Source: Blattamonas nauphoetae
Taxonomy: Eukaryota; Preaxostyla; Oxymonadida
Length of the DNA stretch: 64,000 nucleotides
Assembly (NCBI GenBank): GCA_033064195.1
Contig: JARBJD010000135.1
Location: 124,001 to 188,000, forward strand
Direction: 5' to 3'
This document shows, one piece after another, positions 42,916-53,598 of the stretch (within the stretch, counting starts at the first letter, position 1; the number at the start of each line of letters is the position of its first letter). Below the pieces are notes generated by a model. The model ran no database searches and was not told the origin of the DNA. It saw only the letters and a list, made by a program, of their open reading frames with translations. The position numbers and the translations under genes were made by a program.

Positions 42916-45351
42916 TCAATGAAGCTGAGAATAAGCAAGAGAAGAAAGAGAATGTGACGAAAAAAGGAAAAGATGCAGACTGCCCCAACACTCTCCTGTT
43001 GGGCGATCCCTGAAAGATGAGTGGGATCCCACCATACGGAATCTGCCGGAATGAAAAATAAAAAGAAAGCAGACCCAGCCAAGCATAGTCTCGTTTGTCA
43101 GCATCTCCTCCTTCCCTCCCCTCTCGATGAGTGTGTATCCAACACGAATGCAACTCCCTACCTCGTTCGGCTGCACACATCCCTTCCTCTTCTCCTTCAG
43201 CCTCGCCGCTGCTATCGCCGCCTTGTTCGCCTTCCTCTTCTGCACTGTCTGGTTCAGGAACTCCTGTGCTTCGATTGTGTAATGTCTTTCGTGTGCATAC
43301 GTCGTTCCCTGCTGTCTGCTGTTTGCATCAAGCGGGTTCTCTGCCACACCCTCCCCTCTCCGCCCAGCCTGCCCCATCCCAACAGCCACTGCCTCATCCC
43401 CATCAGTGCTGACTTCGTTCCGAGACAGTTCACTCGCCTCCGCGTTCGGCTGGTCGTCCTCCACATGTGCTCCTTCGTAGTCACCCCCGTTGAAGCCGAC
43501 GCTGATCGGAGCTGGCTTGTTGCGAGAGAGGCCCGCTTCTTCGAAAAGGGCGTCGAACTCGGGATCGGAGAACGCGGCGCTGTGATGCTTTGCTTGCTCC
43601 TCTTCTTCATCTTCCTGCTGCTCCATCTCTCGCAGGTGTCGGAGTGCCTCTTCCTTCATCTTCTCAGCCTCCAACCTCACCGCTTCTTCCGAAATCGCCT
43701 CCGCACTCACATCCTCCTCGTCCGATCCCATCACGTCCATCTCCGACGCCGACATCCCAAACCGAGCATTGTCCATTTCGAAGCGGGAATACCCAGGAAC
43801 GAGGCCTCGGTTCTCACACATCGTGTCGACCATCTTCTTGATCTCCATCGGTGCGGGGTTCTGTCTCGGCGAGTTGAGCACAAACAGAATCCTCAGACGA
43901 TGACGAAGGCGAGCGTTGTCGCAATACAACTCGTAAGCGTGTCGAAGGAAGGAGAGACACGCGCCAAACGAGACTGGCGAACAGACCAACAGACTCACGC
44001 CTGGTCGTTCCAGATTCGGCCCAAAATACCCAAAAGGGGGCGAGAGATGGACGATGCGAGGGGGGAGAGCGATGTGTTCCAGATTCGACGTGAATTTCCC
44101 CTCGTCCTCCTTGATCAACAGCTGCAGTGTGTCGCTGGATGGGGCTGATGCGATGTGTGCATAGTTTGGACTGGACCACATTTTCTTTTCGTGTCCTGTT
44201 GCGTCCTTCCGCTTGAATTGGATGGTCACAAACTGTCCAGGTGCTCTCTTCTTCGTGTGGAACTCTTTGGGGAGTTGATTGGCGATCGTGCTTGGGGATA
44301 GCTCGACTGGATTGAGGGAGTTTGTTGGGCGCGATCGATCTTCCAAATCGAGTATGCTTTCGTGTCGCAATTCAATTGAATACATTCCATCGCTCACCCA
44401 TTGTCCGTTTGTCACAATCCAGTGCTTGTGGCGTTGTCGGAAGCGGCGATAGAGGCGGTAGAGAGGGAAGCAGATTGTTCCGCATCCCAAGACACACAGA
44501 TAGATGGGATTGATGAGATGCACCGCAGGAAAGAGATGCATGGATGTGGTCATGTTTCTGGGAAGATTACAGAGGAAATAAACAAACTTGAATCCAAATG
44601 AGATCGAGTGCACAGAAACAAGAGGAAAGCAAAGATAAGAGATCCCATGGAATGGTTTCCAAAAGTAATACGGTAAGCAGCCTCGATGAGCCGATTTCTG
44701 TCGGAAAATGAGGAGAAGGATGTGGATAATCATTAAAATGGTGGTCACCCGCACGAAGATCATCTGCCAGCTAGCTTTCTGGAAGAGGATACTAACACAT
44801 TCACCAATGCCAATGTGTCCAGGCGCCAGTGGCGTGGTCGGAAAACAGAGACGGGAAAACAGATACAAAAGCAGATGCATCGCCAAGCTAAACCAAAAAG
44901 TGGTTGATCCCTAAATAAGTAAGAAAAACCAAGAAAATACAATAACAGTGATTTTTGATTGTGTGGGTGTTCTGAATGATTGCGTTATGAGAGGATTTTT
45001 CGATTGGCAGAATATCTGGATTGTTAATCCCTGAATGAAGAGAATTTACGAAGAAAAAGGGTTTCACACGATGAGCGACATATGTGAAAAGAATTGGGCG
45101 ACCCAACGTGCATCGTATGCGTACCCTTCAGTCGCAATTTCAGCAGCGGATGGGATGAGGAGGAAGATTGCCATGATGAGAGGGAAAAGAAATATCACAA
45201 TAAACAAAGCGAGGCATGAGTTATGATATGATGGTGATCGTTGACGTGGGATCGCTGACGAGAGAGAAATAGATGATTTCCGCATGGACTCAAAAAACGA
45301 TCCGACCCAGAAAAGTGATTCATCCTGCCAATCACTCACTAACCCAAACAT
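42916..45351 (-). CDS. Flavo-haem membrane reductase (ferric reductase/NOX-like)
   Basis: The first exons are 45351-45070 and 45030-44941, then a long exon from 44910; introns are 39 and 30 nt. The 3' end is not certain: a GT near the codons 'QPNE' and a strong pyrimidine-rich acceptor suggest a further intron before the stop. The N-terminal half has about six spans with 'FHGISYLCFPLVSVHSI', where two His 13 residues apart fit a haem ligand pair, and more His in 'MHLFPAVHLINP'. The FAD domain shows 'APGQFVTIQF' and 'YAHIASAPSSDTLQLLIKED'. The nucleotide domain shows 'PPFGYFGPNLERPGVSLLVC', but 'SPVSFGACLS' stands where a Gly-rich turn is usual. A Glu-rich insert of about 150 residues interrupts the C-terminal part. 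The start is 6 bp from the start of pICln on the other strand. Confidence 0.7.
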
Positions 45352-45357
45352 ATTATC

Positions 45358-45890
45358 ATGGATAAGAATTCTGATCTCATTTTTCAACATGTGTCGTTCT
45401 CTTCTGGGTCACAAAGCAATGAATCGCCCGAAGGAACACTCACACTCAACAATGATAGTCTAGTCTGGACTCCAAATAATGCAGCCTCACAGACCACTGA
45501 AGACAAAGAATCATCCCAAGAGGTTCGAATTCTCCTTTCGACAATCGTTCTCCATGCAACCCAAACAGAAAATGAGGGAGGAAGATCAGCCATCCTAATC
45601 CAAACATTCGACCCTGAAGAGGAAGAAGAATCTACAGAACCACTGGGTATGCCCTTTACAATTCAAACCGGAGACGAAAATGAAGAGGAGGATGATCAGC
45701 AAGAGCCCCAGCCTGCTCCGAATGATGATCACGTCGACGCTCAAATGTTCTGGTTTTTCCTCCCCGAAGCAGAAGGTTATTCTTCCCATTCTTTTCATTT
45801 TCATCAGTCCAATCCCTTTTTGAGGCCATAACTCAGAAGATGATGGATACCAATCCAGTCGAAGATGGAAATGATGAACTTACTTTCTGA
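45358..45890 (+). CDS. CLNS1A: pICln-like protein (methylosome/Sm-protein chaperone, CLNS1A family)
   Basis: Two exons, 45358-45775 and 45808-45890, joined over a 32-nt intron; 167 codons, 166 residues. It has a PH-like core: 'GTLTLNNDSLVWTPNN', 'VRILLSTIVLHATQ', an acidic loop (about residues 90-125), 'VDAQMFWFFLPE' and, after the splice, 'VQSLFEAITQKMMDTNPVED', which corresponds to the C-terminal helix of the fold. The tail 'EDGNDELTF' is acidic. pICln binds Sm proteins and delivers them to PRMT5 and the SMN machinery for snRNP assembly; the name for chloride currents is historical. Without splicing the last helix is lost, which supports the intron. It is divergent from the reductase gene with 6 bp between start codons. 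Confidence 0.8.
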
Positions 45891-46128
45891 CCCATTTCCT
45901 GTTGTCATAGAATTGAATACGACAGTTACCAAGCATTTATTTCATTTACATCTCATCTTTCCATTTCAAACCCGAACTCTACCGGAAAGCCAAGATCTTT
46001 TTCTGATCTCATTCTTGTCAATCCGGGATATCAAATGCTTCAAATCATATTCGAAAAAAGACTAAACATGAAGATGAAAACATGAGTGCATGTGGAATGA
46101 GGTGAGTGGCGTTGAGAGGGCAGGGAAC
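45891..46128. other. Spacer between convergent genes
   Basis: 238 bp of AT-rich sequence between the pICln stop and the V-ATPase stop. No feature recognised. Confidence 0.4.
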
Positions 46129-46954
46129 TCAGAAGATTTCCTGAAGTTTGTCCTTAAAGAGAAGTTTCTTGAGAGTTGGGAGCTGTTCCTCATATGCAAT
46201 TTGCAGGCGTGCATCGAGTGTGTTATTAAGACGGATGCGACCCCCATTGCATGCGAGAACGATTCCTCCACAGCTGAACGAAGTCAAATGCCCGAAAATA
46301 GACCATACCAAGATTCTCCTTCATTTGAATTGCTCGGAGCTGGAGGAAGAAATTCGGTATCATCGACAGTAATTTTGACATTCAATTGTTTTGGTTCGGC
46401 GAGCTTCTTGGCTTGGGCAACAGCGTCGTTCAAAACAGAACTGACAATTTGTTTATCATCCTTACGGCACTGTGTAAAAGAAAAAGGTTGAATGATATGT
46501 AAGAAATTGCAGACAATAACAACAACGTTTTCTTCCATGAGTTGAACAAGTCCCTGAGAGATGAGGTTGATCAAGAGCTTTTTGTAATTATCGGCATTCC
46601 TTGTTTTAGCATCAGCTGAGATTTTGGCTTTGTCTAGAATGTTTAGGAGGATTTTATTGCGCTGTTTCTGGACATCCAAGAGGATGGCATTGGTGCGGTT
46701 GGACATTTCACTTTAACAAAAAAATCGTGATCGTAAAATCTATCAAAAACAAACATGCGACGCTTGACAGAAATCTGTGACTCTTTGCGCTCATATTCCT
46801 TGCGAATTTTGTCCTTTTCAACTTCGACCTGCGAATTCTTCTCAACGAAATAATCTTCCTCTGCTTTTGATGCGATCTCTGTAGACTTCTCCTTAGCTTC
46901 TTGAATAATGAAGCTTCGCATCTGGTCGAGCGATTTCTGTGTTTTGGCGTCCAT
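46129..46954 (-). CDS. V-type proton ATPase subunit E
   Basis: Four exons, 46954-46755, 46710-46515, 46469-46309 and 46273-46129, sum to 234 codons (233 residues; the family has about 225). Introns are 44, 45 and 35 nt. The N-terminus is a long coiled helix 'MRSFIIQEAKEKSTEIASKA', 'RKEYERKESQISVKRR', and across the first junction 'IEMSNRTNAILLDVQKQRNK' matches the invariant 'QMSN' region of subunit E. The C-terminal globular part includes 'LISQGLVQLMEENVVV', 'CRKDDKQIV', 'CGGIVLACNGGRIRLNNTLD' and 'ARLQIAYEEQLPTLKKLLF'. Subunit E forms the peripheral stalk with subunit G and holds the catalytic V1 head to the membrane sector. Each exon junction restores the family sequence. Confidence 0.93.
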
Positions 46955-47177
46955 CGATATTTGTGTTGGTTCGATCGAACAAGACTGCAGTCAGAACACA
47001 CCAAACGAATATTCAATGGAGAAAGAAGGGTTGTTTGAATTATAATCCATGCACAAATGACGAATGAACTCGAAGTGAGCAAAAAAAGACGAATTAAAAT
47101 GAAGAATGAGTTAAATCAAAAGAATTGACGATGCTAGTTGTCTAATAAAGACCTGAATGCGACCAACACGAAGACCC
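46955..47177. other. Spacer
   Basis: 223 bp upstream of the V-ATPase E start and downstream of the next gene on the same strand; nothing recognised. Confidence 0.4.
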
Positions 47178-48792
47178 TCAACCTGCATCATATTCAGAGC
47201 GATACGGAACACCTGTCTCGCGATTCCACGTCCGCTTCACGCTGATCGGCTCCTTCCACCCGGTGTTCTCGTCGCTCTCCCAATGCGACAGCACCTTTGG
47301 CCGATGAACCTCATCGATGCCCACCACAACCTCAACCACCCCGTCCTCAATCGTCTTCCTTCGACTGAGCACGATGAAGACGAGCACAGCGACGACGAGG
47401 GTGGAGATGGAGAGTGCAGTGACACCCGCCGCTGATTGCATCAAGTTGATGTCGTATGTGGCTTGCGGCAGATACAGCTGGTTGGCGTACAGCGCAAAGT
47501 TTTCGATGCTCATCAGCGACAGCTCTGTGCACGAACACGACATTGTTGTTTCTGGGCAGATCGTAAGAATATTCTTTTTTGGGTCGCAGCCATCAGCGAG
47601 GATTCGTTTGAGAAGCGGCTGGCATTTCGACTGAGAAACCGTGTCTGGTGTTTCGGAGGATGAATTAGTGTTGGTTTGGCAGGCGTTGGAGATGGATGAG
47701 GTGATGGATGAGAGGTAGCTTGGACGGGTTGGGAAGAAGACCACAGCGACGGTGAAAAAGAGCACAAATGACACAATTCCGAATACGAAGTAGATTTTGA
47801 TGATTCTGGTTGAATCCTTACGCTTGGAGCGGCGAGCGGTTCCTTCAGAACTGCCATCTTCCATCCCGTCGTCCTCGGCGTCGCTTTCGTCTTCATCATC
47901 CTCCTCCTCATCTTCATTTTGGTTGTTTTCGTCTGTTTCGTCGAGGGTGAGCTTCAGTTTGGGAATTGGATGGAGATTGGACAGAACGATGAACGCGAGA
48001 GTTGCCAGCGTGAGGAGAGACGCTAATACGATATATACAACGAGGAAGGCAGGATGAACGGTCACAAACGGGAAAGAGACGAGGCAGAACACAAACAGCG
48101 CGATCTGCGCAATCCCGAGCACGAACAGAGCGCCGACCGTTGACATGATCACCACACGGACGCCGACAGCAACATGAGTCGTGCACAACATCTGAATATA
48201 TCCCCATATTTCCACAGCTGCGATGCATCCGGTGACAAGGGCGATTAGAGACGGGGTACGAAGGATTCCTGCAATCCATCGCATAAATTGGGCCGCTACA
48301 GCGTTCATATTGTCTATGCTTTCCTGGATGTCTTTCATGTATGCCATAAGGAAATTAGTCACCATGGATGCCGCAAATAGGCTGAGAAGGACTCCGAAGA
48401 GAGAGATGATGATGGCAACGTGCGTAGCTCCTGCTCCAAAGTTTAAACAGCGGTATGTGCATCCTTTTTGAGGTGAAGTGTAACTATAAATTCAAAATAA
48501 TGAAGAATATCGAGGAACAAACCCTCCTGCAGCAAATGATGTGAGTGCTTGGACAAGGATGAATAATCCGACCGCGAGAAGGATAATTTCAAGAGTTCCG
48601 ACTGCTCTTCGTCCTTCAATGGCAAATATTGTCATAATTAGAATGAATAAGGCACCAAAAATGAGAATTAAATTCAGAATTCGTACAACGACACCAGAAC
48701 AGGATTTACATCCTGAAGCTACGAGAAGATGTAATGAAAGTGGCAGAAGTGGGAGTGAAATTCAGTCAGAAAAAGTAAATCAGACATGTCAT
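47178..48792 (-). CDS. Polytopic membrane protein with a tetraspanin-like N-terminus
   Basis: Exons 48792-48786 (ATG ACA T), 48718-48523 and 48483-47178 give 503 codons (502 residues) with introns of 67 and 39 nt; the 7-nt first exon is inferred because no in-frame ATG exists before the first span. It begins 'MTSSGCKSCSGVVVRILNLI', with spans 'IFGALFILIMTIFAI', 'LEIILLAVGLFILVQAL' and 'THVAIIISLFGVLLSLFAAS', then 3-4 more spans, an acidic cytosolic loop (Glu/Asp run near 47890), a span near 47750, a Cys-containing outer domain ('CPETTMSCSCTELSLMSIEN') and a last span 'ALSISTLVVAVLVFIVLS'. The Cys-rich start followed by paired spans is tetraspanin-like, but there are too many spans for a plain tetraspanin. 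Function unknown. Confidence 0.65.
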
Positions 48793-48916
48793 TCGAATTC
48801 ACGAATAGGAAAGATTTGTTGTTGAAAAAAAAACAAACTGCGGGAACGAGTTAGGTCCCATATTATTTTTGATTCAATTAGGCAGGAATTCTCCTCCGTG
48901 GAATTGTGCAAGTCTC
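48793..48916. other. Short divergent promoter region
   Basis: 124 bp between the minus-strand start above and the ATG at 48917; T/A-rich with no identified box. Confidence 0.4.
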
Positions 48917-51159
48917 ATGCACCTTTGGTTGTTTACAGTTGCACTCTCGTTCTGTTCTGCAGAAGTAAGCACCGATTCTATCTTGGATTTGAGAAAGCGC
49001 CTCCAAATTGCTTTAGACAAATCTCCCACTTTTCAATGACCTCAAAATGCTGTTATTCTTGGAAATGAATGCTTTTTTGCGAATGGGATCGAACTCCATT
49101 CAAAGAAGGTGATAATCACTGGATCATCCAACGAAACGCAGATCTTATATCGAGGAGAAGATGGCATTACACTCAAATCACAGCGTGACATGAACGAAGG
49201 TCACCCGGCCAGAGATTTGCAAACGTTGTTCGATCTGGAGAATAGTACAATGTCACTGGACCGAATATATCTGAATCTGGTGACTTTGGACAAGAATGCA
49301 GAAACAGCCCCAAAATGTGCGATTCTGATTGATTCGTCCGTCTCAGCCTCAGATTGCACTTTTCGATTGGAATGCGGAACTTCACCATTCCTCATTTCGT
49401 CACCCGAAGCATCGTCTTCTTCGCTCTCGTCATCGTCCATCAATCTTGAGCGGATTGCGATCACGAGCGAGCGAATGTTGATCGGATCACTTTCCGAAAT
49501 CTCCCAACGCGATTCCCAACTCCTGGAGTGCGAAATGCATCTTTCTGCTTCGTCGTTGTCTTGCCTTGATTTATCGACGAATTCGGGACTGTCCTTCTGC
49601 TTCCCTCCGAACTCGCCCTCTCTCTCGCTCACATCGACAGTCTCGGCGTGTTCGCTCTCAAACCTGACATCTCACAGTCCGTCGCACTTCTCGAAAGCAT
49701 CGTGCACTGTTTCGGAGCGACTGATTGGGAACACGATTGAGCAAGTGGAGAACTGCCTGTTTGGAACGGTGTCATCTCCGCTTGGGACACACCTCTCGTT
49801 TGTCTGCTCGAACACGTCGATTAGTGAAAGCGTGAACAATGAACCGGAAGTGACCGAACCACCGACAATCACCGAAAAAGACCAAACTTGGGAGTTTCTC
49901 ACTTCAACTTCCCAAAAGAATTATGCATCCAAGTCTGAGCGCTATCTGTTCCAAAATGTGTCTTTCGAAGCCACCAACCCCACAACACCTTTCAGAATGC
50001 TCTCTTTCACAAACTTTTCTGGCTCACTTTCGCTGGTCAAGTGCACATTCATTGTTTCTGTGTCAACCAGCCAAGTTGTTCTCCTTATGCCTCAGCTCAG
50101 CTTGAGACACTCCCGCATCTCACCATCGATCAGTGTTCCACAAAATATCAGCGGACAGACAATATTCCAAGCGGAAACAACCAAATCCACACTCTGAGTT
50201 CGTTGTATCACACAATCTCTTCCTCTAACTTCTCGTCACAGGCTTCTTCATCATGCTCTCAATTGTTCATCGTTCAAGATTCCGCACCTCTTTTTCAAGC
50301 TGCCAACTGCATCTTCGAAAAGCAGAGCACATCAGGATCAGGCTCTGTCTTGAATTATACTTCTGCATATGTTGTTCTCCATCTGTTTGATTGTCTCTTC
50401 TCGTCGAACTCTGCCAAAACAAACGGAGGAGCCTTGGCAACACATCAAGGAATCCACGACATGCATCGCTGCGTGTTCAAAGACAACACAGCCGGAACAA
50501 GAGGAGGAGCGATCTGTTTCTATTGGCCGATCAATCTCGTCTTCATGGAGGATTGCCACTTCTCGAACAACGTCGCACTGGAATACAACTCAAACAACGA
50601 AAGCTACACCCACTACAGGGGAAACGATGTTCATCTCGTGACGAAATACCACAGTTCAATGATCACCGAGTCGATTGTTGGTTGCTCTTCTGATTCAGCG
50701 TTGCCAAGAATTGGATATTTTGACTCCCCACCAATAAACGGATTTCACCCCTCCCAAGAACTCCTCCTTCCCTCTCCAACTCCGGTCAGTATTCCACCGC
50801 CAGCAGCGTCAACATTCTTCGTCGACATCTCAGCTCCATCGTCGAACACAGAATGCACGAAAGAGAGTCCATGCCCAACACTCTCCCAGGCACTTGCGAA
50901 GACTGGAAGTGGATTCAAGCTGATTGACATTGGAATGGGGAATCACACCGACAGCTCAACATCGCTGAGTGGATCTGTTGGGATTGTTGGAGCAGGATGG
51001 CTGACGAACTCTTCTGCTTACACAAATCTGACATCAGCTGGCTTCGCAGTCTCTGCCCCCTCGTCGAATGTGTCGCTTACTGCCTTCTCTCTCTTCCCAC
51101 CGACACCAACCACGATTCTTAGTAGTGGTATAAGCGAAATGGGAACCAAACTGGCATAG
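48917..51159 (+). pseudogene. Broken surface protein gene of the right-handed beta-helix type
   Basis: ATG 48917 gives a signal peptide (MHLWLFTVALSFCSAE) and 40 residues, then an in-frame TGA near 49037; the same frame continues at once with 'NECFFANGIELHSKKVIITG' and runs to 50197. A second frame carries on from about 50040 to 51159, so a net frameshift separates the two. The content is Ser/Thr/Asn-rich with short beta-strand motifs and Cys-flanked turns ('HRCVFKDNTAGTRGGAICFY', 'MEDCHFSNNVAL'), typical of parallel beta-helix repeats, and a later module 'FFVDISAPSSNTECTKESPC'. Proteins of this type in free-living and gut protists are often large secreted or surface proteins. The frame stops abruptly where AT-rich sequence begins (about 51165). 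I call it a pseudogene; an unseen intron could explain the frame change but not the TGA. Confidence 0.65.
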
Positions 51160-51401
51160 GTGATACTCCTAGGAGAATTGGAACGAGAAATCATTTTGAA
51201 TCTCAGAGCCAATTGATTTTTTTAATATGACTCATTCCAATTTCCATCTCACTTACTACTGAAAATATTGACATTTCAGAGTAGTCAATATTTGGCCGTA
51301 AATTCAAAAATAAAGGCGAAAAACGGACCTCTTGAAAAGTTTCTTTTTTGAAGCAAATTTTGAGTACTTTTAGAAAACAACGTCGATTTCTTTTTTTATT
51401 C
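51160..51401. other. Start of AT-rich block 1
   Basis: Base composition changes sharply near 51165 from about balanced to strongly AT-rich, at the end of the surface-protein frame. This looks like an insertion boundary. No gene in these 240 bp. Confidence 0.5.
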
Positions 51402-51418
51402 AATTTTTTAATTTGTAT
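51402..51418 (+). promoter_or_regulatory. AT-rich promoter-like motif shared with 58735-58751
   Basis: AATTTTTTAATTTGTAT is identical at both sites, and in both cases the ATG follows after exactly 3 nt. Related T-rich stretches ending just before ATG occur on the minus strand near 61996-62020 and 63930-63955. It resembles late-type promoters of virus-like elements; that role is inference. Confidence 0.55.
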
Positions 51419-51421
51419 AAA

Positions 51422-52015
51422 ATGAGCAGCGTCTTGACACCAACACAACTACTGGAAATTTTGGACAAAGAAGATTTGAAAATGAAATCACCTCCAACTC
51501 TCAATCGACAAGGAACAACATATCTCACAGGAAGCACTTTCGAATACTATCTCGAAGAGAAACCAGATGAAACTTATCAAGTGTACGTCAATAGTTTCGT
51601 CAAAGGATACAGACCACATCTGAATCGCCAGAAATATCTTCGACCAGCAAATCGTTGTACAAAAGAGAAGCTTATTGAATCAATGAAAAATGAGAATTGT
51701 GAACTCATTTCTGAATACACTCATTCAAGTACTCCAGTAACATATCGACATGAAGGAATTGAATGGATAGTAATCCCATCAAAATGGATGAAAGGATTCA
51801 GAACTCATCAGAACAAACGAAAACGATACACACAATCGTTTGTTGAAAATGAATTGAAAAAAGAGAATTGTGAACTCATTGGTACGTACACAAAGGTACT
51901 TGAGCCATTCAAATATCGCGATTTACGAACAAAGAATGAGTATTACGTTCGCTTGGACAATTGGTTGTATTTTGGAGACCGTCCTCACTTGAGAAAGTAC
52001 CATGAAAGGTCTTGA
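51422..52015 (+). CDS. 197-residue protein of three tandem modules (virus-like element type)
   Basis: ATG 51422 to TGA, 197 residues; the frame looks whole. Three modules of about 55-60 residues follow one another, each with a Leu/Glu helix, a 'NCELI..YT' strand ('NENCELISEYTHSSTPVTYR', 'KENCELIGTYTKV'), a strand with W or Y, and an end like 'GYRPHLNRQKY', 'GFRTHQNKRKRY' or 'GDRPHLRKYHE'. Similar 'CELIS.Y.....P..Y' modules occur in phage and large-virus proteins, often beside DNA-binding parts; I do not know their role. A single related module precedes the fibre gene at 58755. AT-rich codon use unlike the host genes and the shared promoter motif suggest that it belongs to the same kind of element as that at 58.7-64 kb. 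Confidence 0.6.
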   Translation: MSSVLTPTQLLEILDKEDLKMKSPPTLNRQGTTYLTGSTFEYYLEEKPDETYQVYVNSFVKGYRPHLNRQKYLRPANRCTKEKLIESMKNENCELISEYTHSSTPVTYRHEGIEWIVIPSKWMKGFRTHQNKRKRYTQSFVENELKKENCELIGTYTKVLEPFKYRDLRTKNEYYVRLDNWLYFGDRPHLRKYHERS

Positions 52016-53598
52016 AACTACTGAAAATCTATTTTTGACCACAAATCAATGAAATCCAATGTGAGAACCATTTCGAAAAATTCTGCAAAAAATTCTAAAA
52101 TCTCGGGGACACTGTAGGTCATCGATCAAAAGAGGTTTGATGAAAATCGGTTGAGAATTCGTCGAACTGTGTACCGAACTTTGGTCCAAAAAGTGACCAA
52201 AAAAGTCGATGTTCCGATTTTGCTACTATGAACCGCTTTATGGCTCAAATTGTGTTGAAACACGTTTGATTGTGACGGAAATCATTTTGAAAGGTAGGAT
52301 TTTCGATAAAAAGCACTTCTGAGATTTTTGGTTTGATCCGACCCATTGAGGTTTTTTCGCGTTTTTTGAGATTTTTTCAGAAAAGGTATGGACGTTCGGG
52401 ACTATGTCCTTTTGATCACTTTTCGTCGTCTTACGGTGTTTTTGGGTGTGAAAACGCTAGTTGGCGTCTTTTTGTGTCATTCATCTCTGAAAACTTTTGA
52501 CACCTCTACGTTCGCACACTTTTTCATGAATTTTCACATTTCACGACTTTCACTTCATTTACTCCGTTATTACATCATTTTAACGAACATAAGTCAACGC
52601 GAGACGTATAGCGCTTTTCCTTAGTTTCATTTTGTTGGTTCTTCGATCACACCTCTGACGTAACACTTGCACCAACATTTTGACACTATAGATTTTTTGA
52701 TCCGATTTTCACTGCAAATGGGTCGTTCCCACTCAGAATCGACACCCCATTTTTATTGGATTTATTTACTCCTTTTTTCAAAATCAACATAAAAATTGGG
52801 GCAAAACCTTATTTGAGTTGTATTTCTCCGATTCTGAAGAAAAGTGCGGCAATGGGTTGATCACACCGATGGAGTTGATTTCACGAGTTCAGGAAACAAT
52901 GGTCACTATAAGGTACATAGCTCAAATTACGAGGTAAAATGGAAGAGATGCCGATGGCTCAATGATGAGAAATTAAAGGACAGATAATGTTAACAAGTTC
53001 GACAAGAAAACAACACCCAACGCGATGGCAACTCCTTCAGTGTGCCTCTCTAGTGTAGTTCTCGGCACAGCTTGAGAACCGTGAATGTGTCGGTGTTGGC
53101 TGTGTAAGAGTGGGTTCTGGCTGTGCAGATCGTCTGTCGAGGGTTGGGCACAGATCACTCCTGTTTTTTCTTGAGTCTGACGATCAGACGACGCGCCGTT
53201 TGAAGGTGACGGTCGTGGACTTGGTGTCAGAGCGATGAGAGAGGCATACGAGAGGAGTCGCGATTGACGAGACACTTTCACTGGTTTGTTGTTGGCAGTT
53301 GGTTTGAGGAGAGAAGTCGAGACACTGCCTTCCTTCGGAGCAGCTCGAATACCATGCCGTTGTGTCTGATGACGAAGAGACGAGGGAGGATGAACGGCGA
53401 TGTCTGGAGCGATGCGAGTGATGTCTGCCCGATCTGTGTCGACGTCGTGATGAGTGTGTCCACTGCGAGCTGGATTTGGGGCGCGTGGAGAGCAGACAGA
53501 CGAGTAATCCAGCGCTGAGTGGAGATTTATAGTTCCGAAGTGATTGCTTAAGTCTGGGAAGGAGTGACGGACGAAGCTCGTGCGAGTTGTGCTGCTTT
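52016..53598. other. AT-rich non-coding block, then GC-richer tail of the next gene
   Basis: 52016-52950 is AT-rich without a supported gene. From about 52970 the composition returns to that of host genes; frames at 52973-53639 on the minus strand are Ser/Arg/His-rich and may be the 3' untranslated region or further exons of the seven-exon gene upstream, but I could not model them. Confidence 0.4.

Noticed and set aside
47178-48792. A true four-span tetraspanin
   Set aside because: Only the N-terminal half is tetraspanin-like; at least seven spans are visible and no CCG motif occurs in the outer loop.
49037-49039. TGA reassigned to an amino acid in this organism
   Set aside because: Other well-supported genes here (pICln, TMEM208, the 197-residue protein) end at TGA in the expected place, and the surface gene has an additional frame change, so a pseudogene is simpler.
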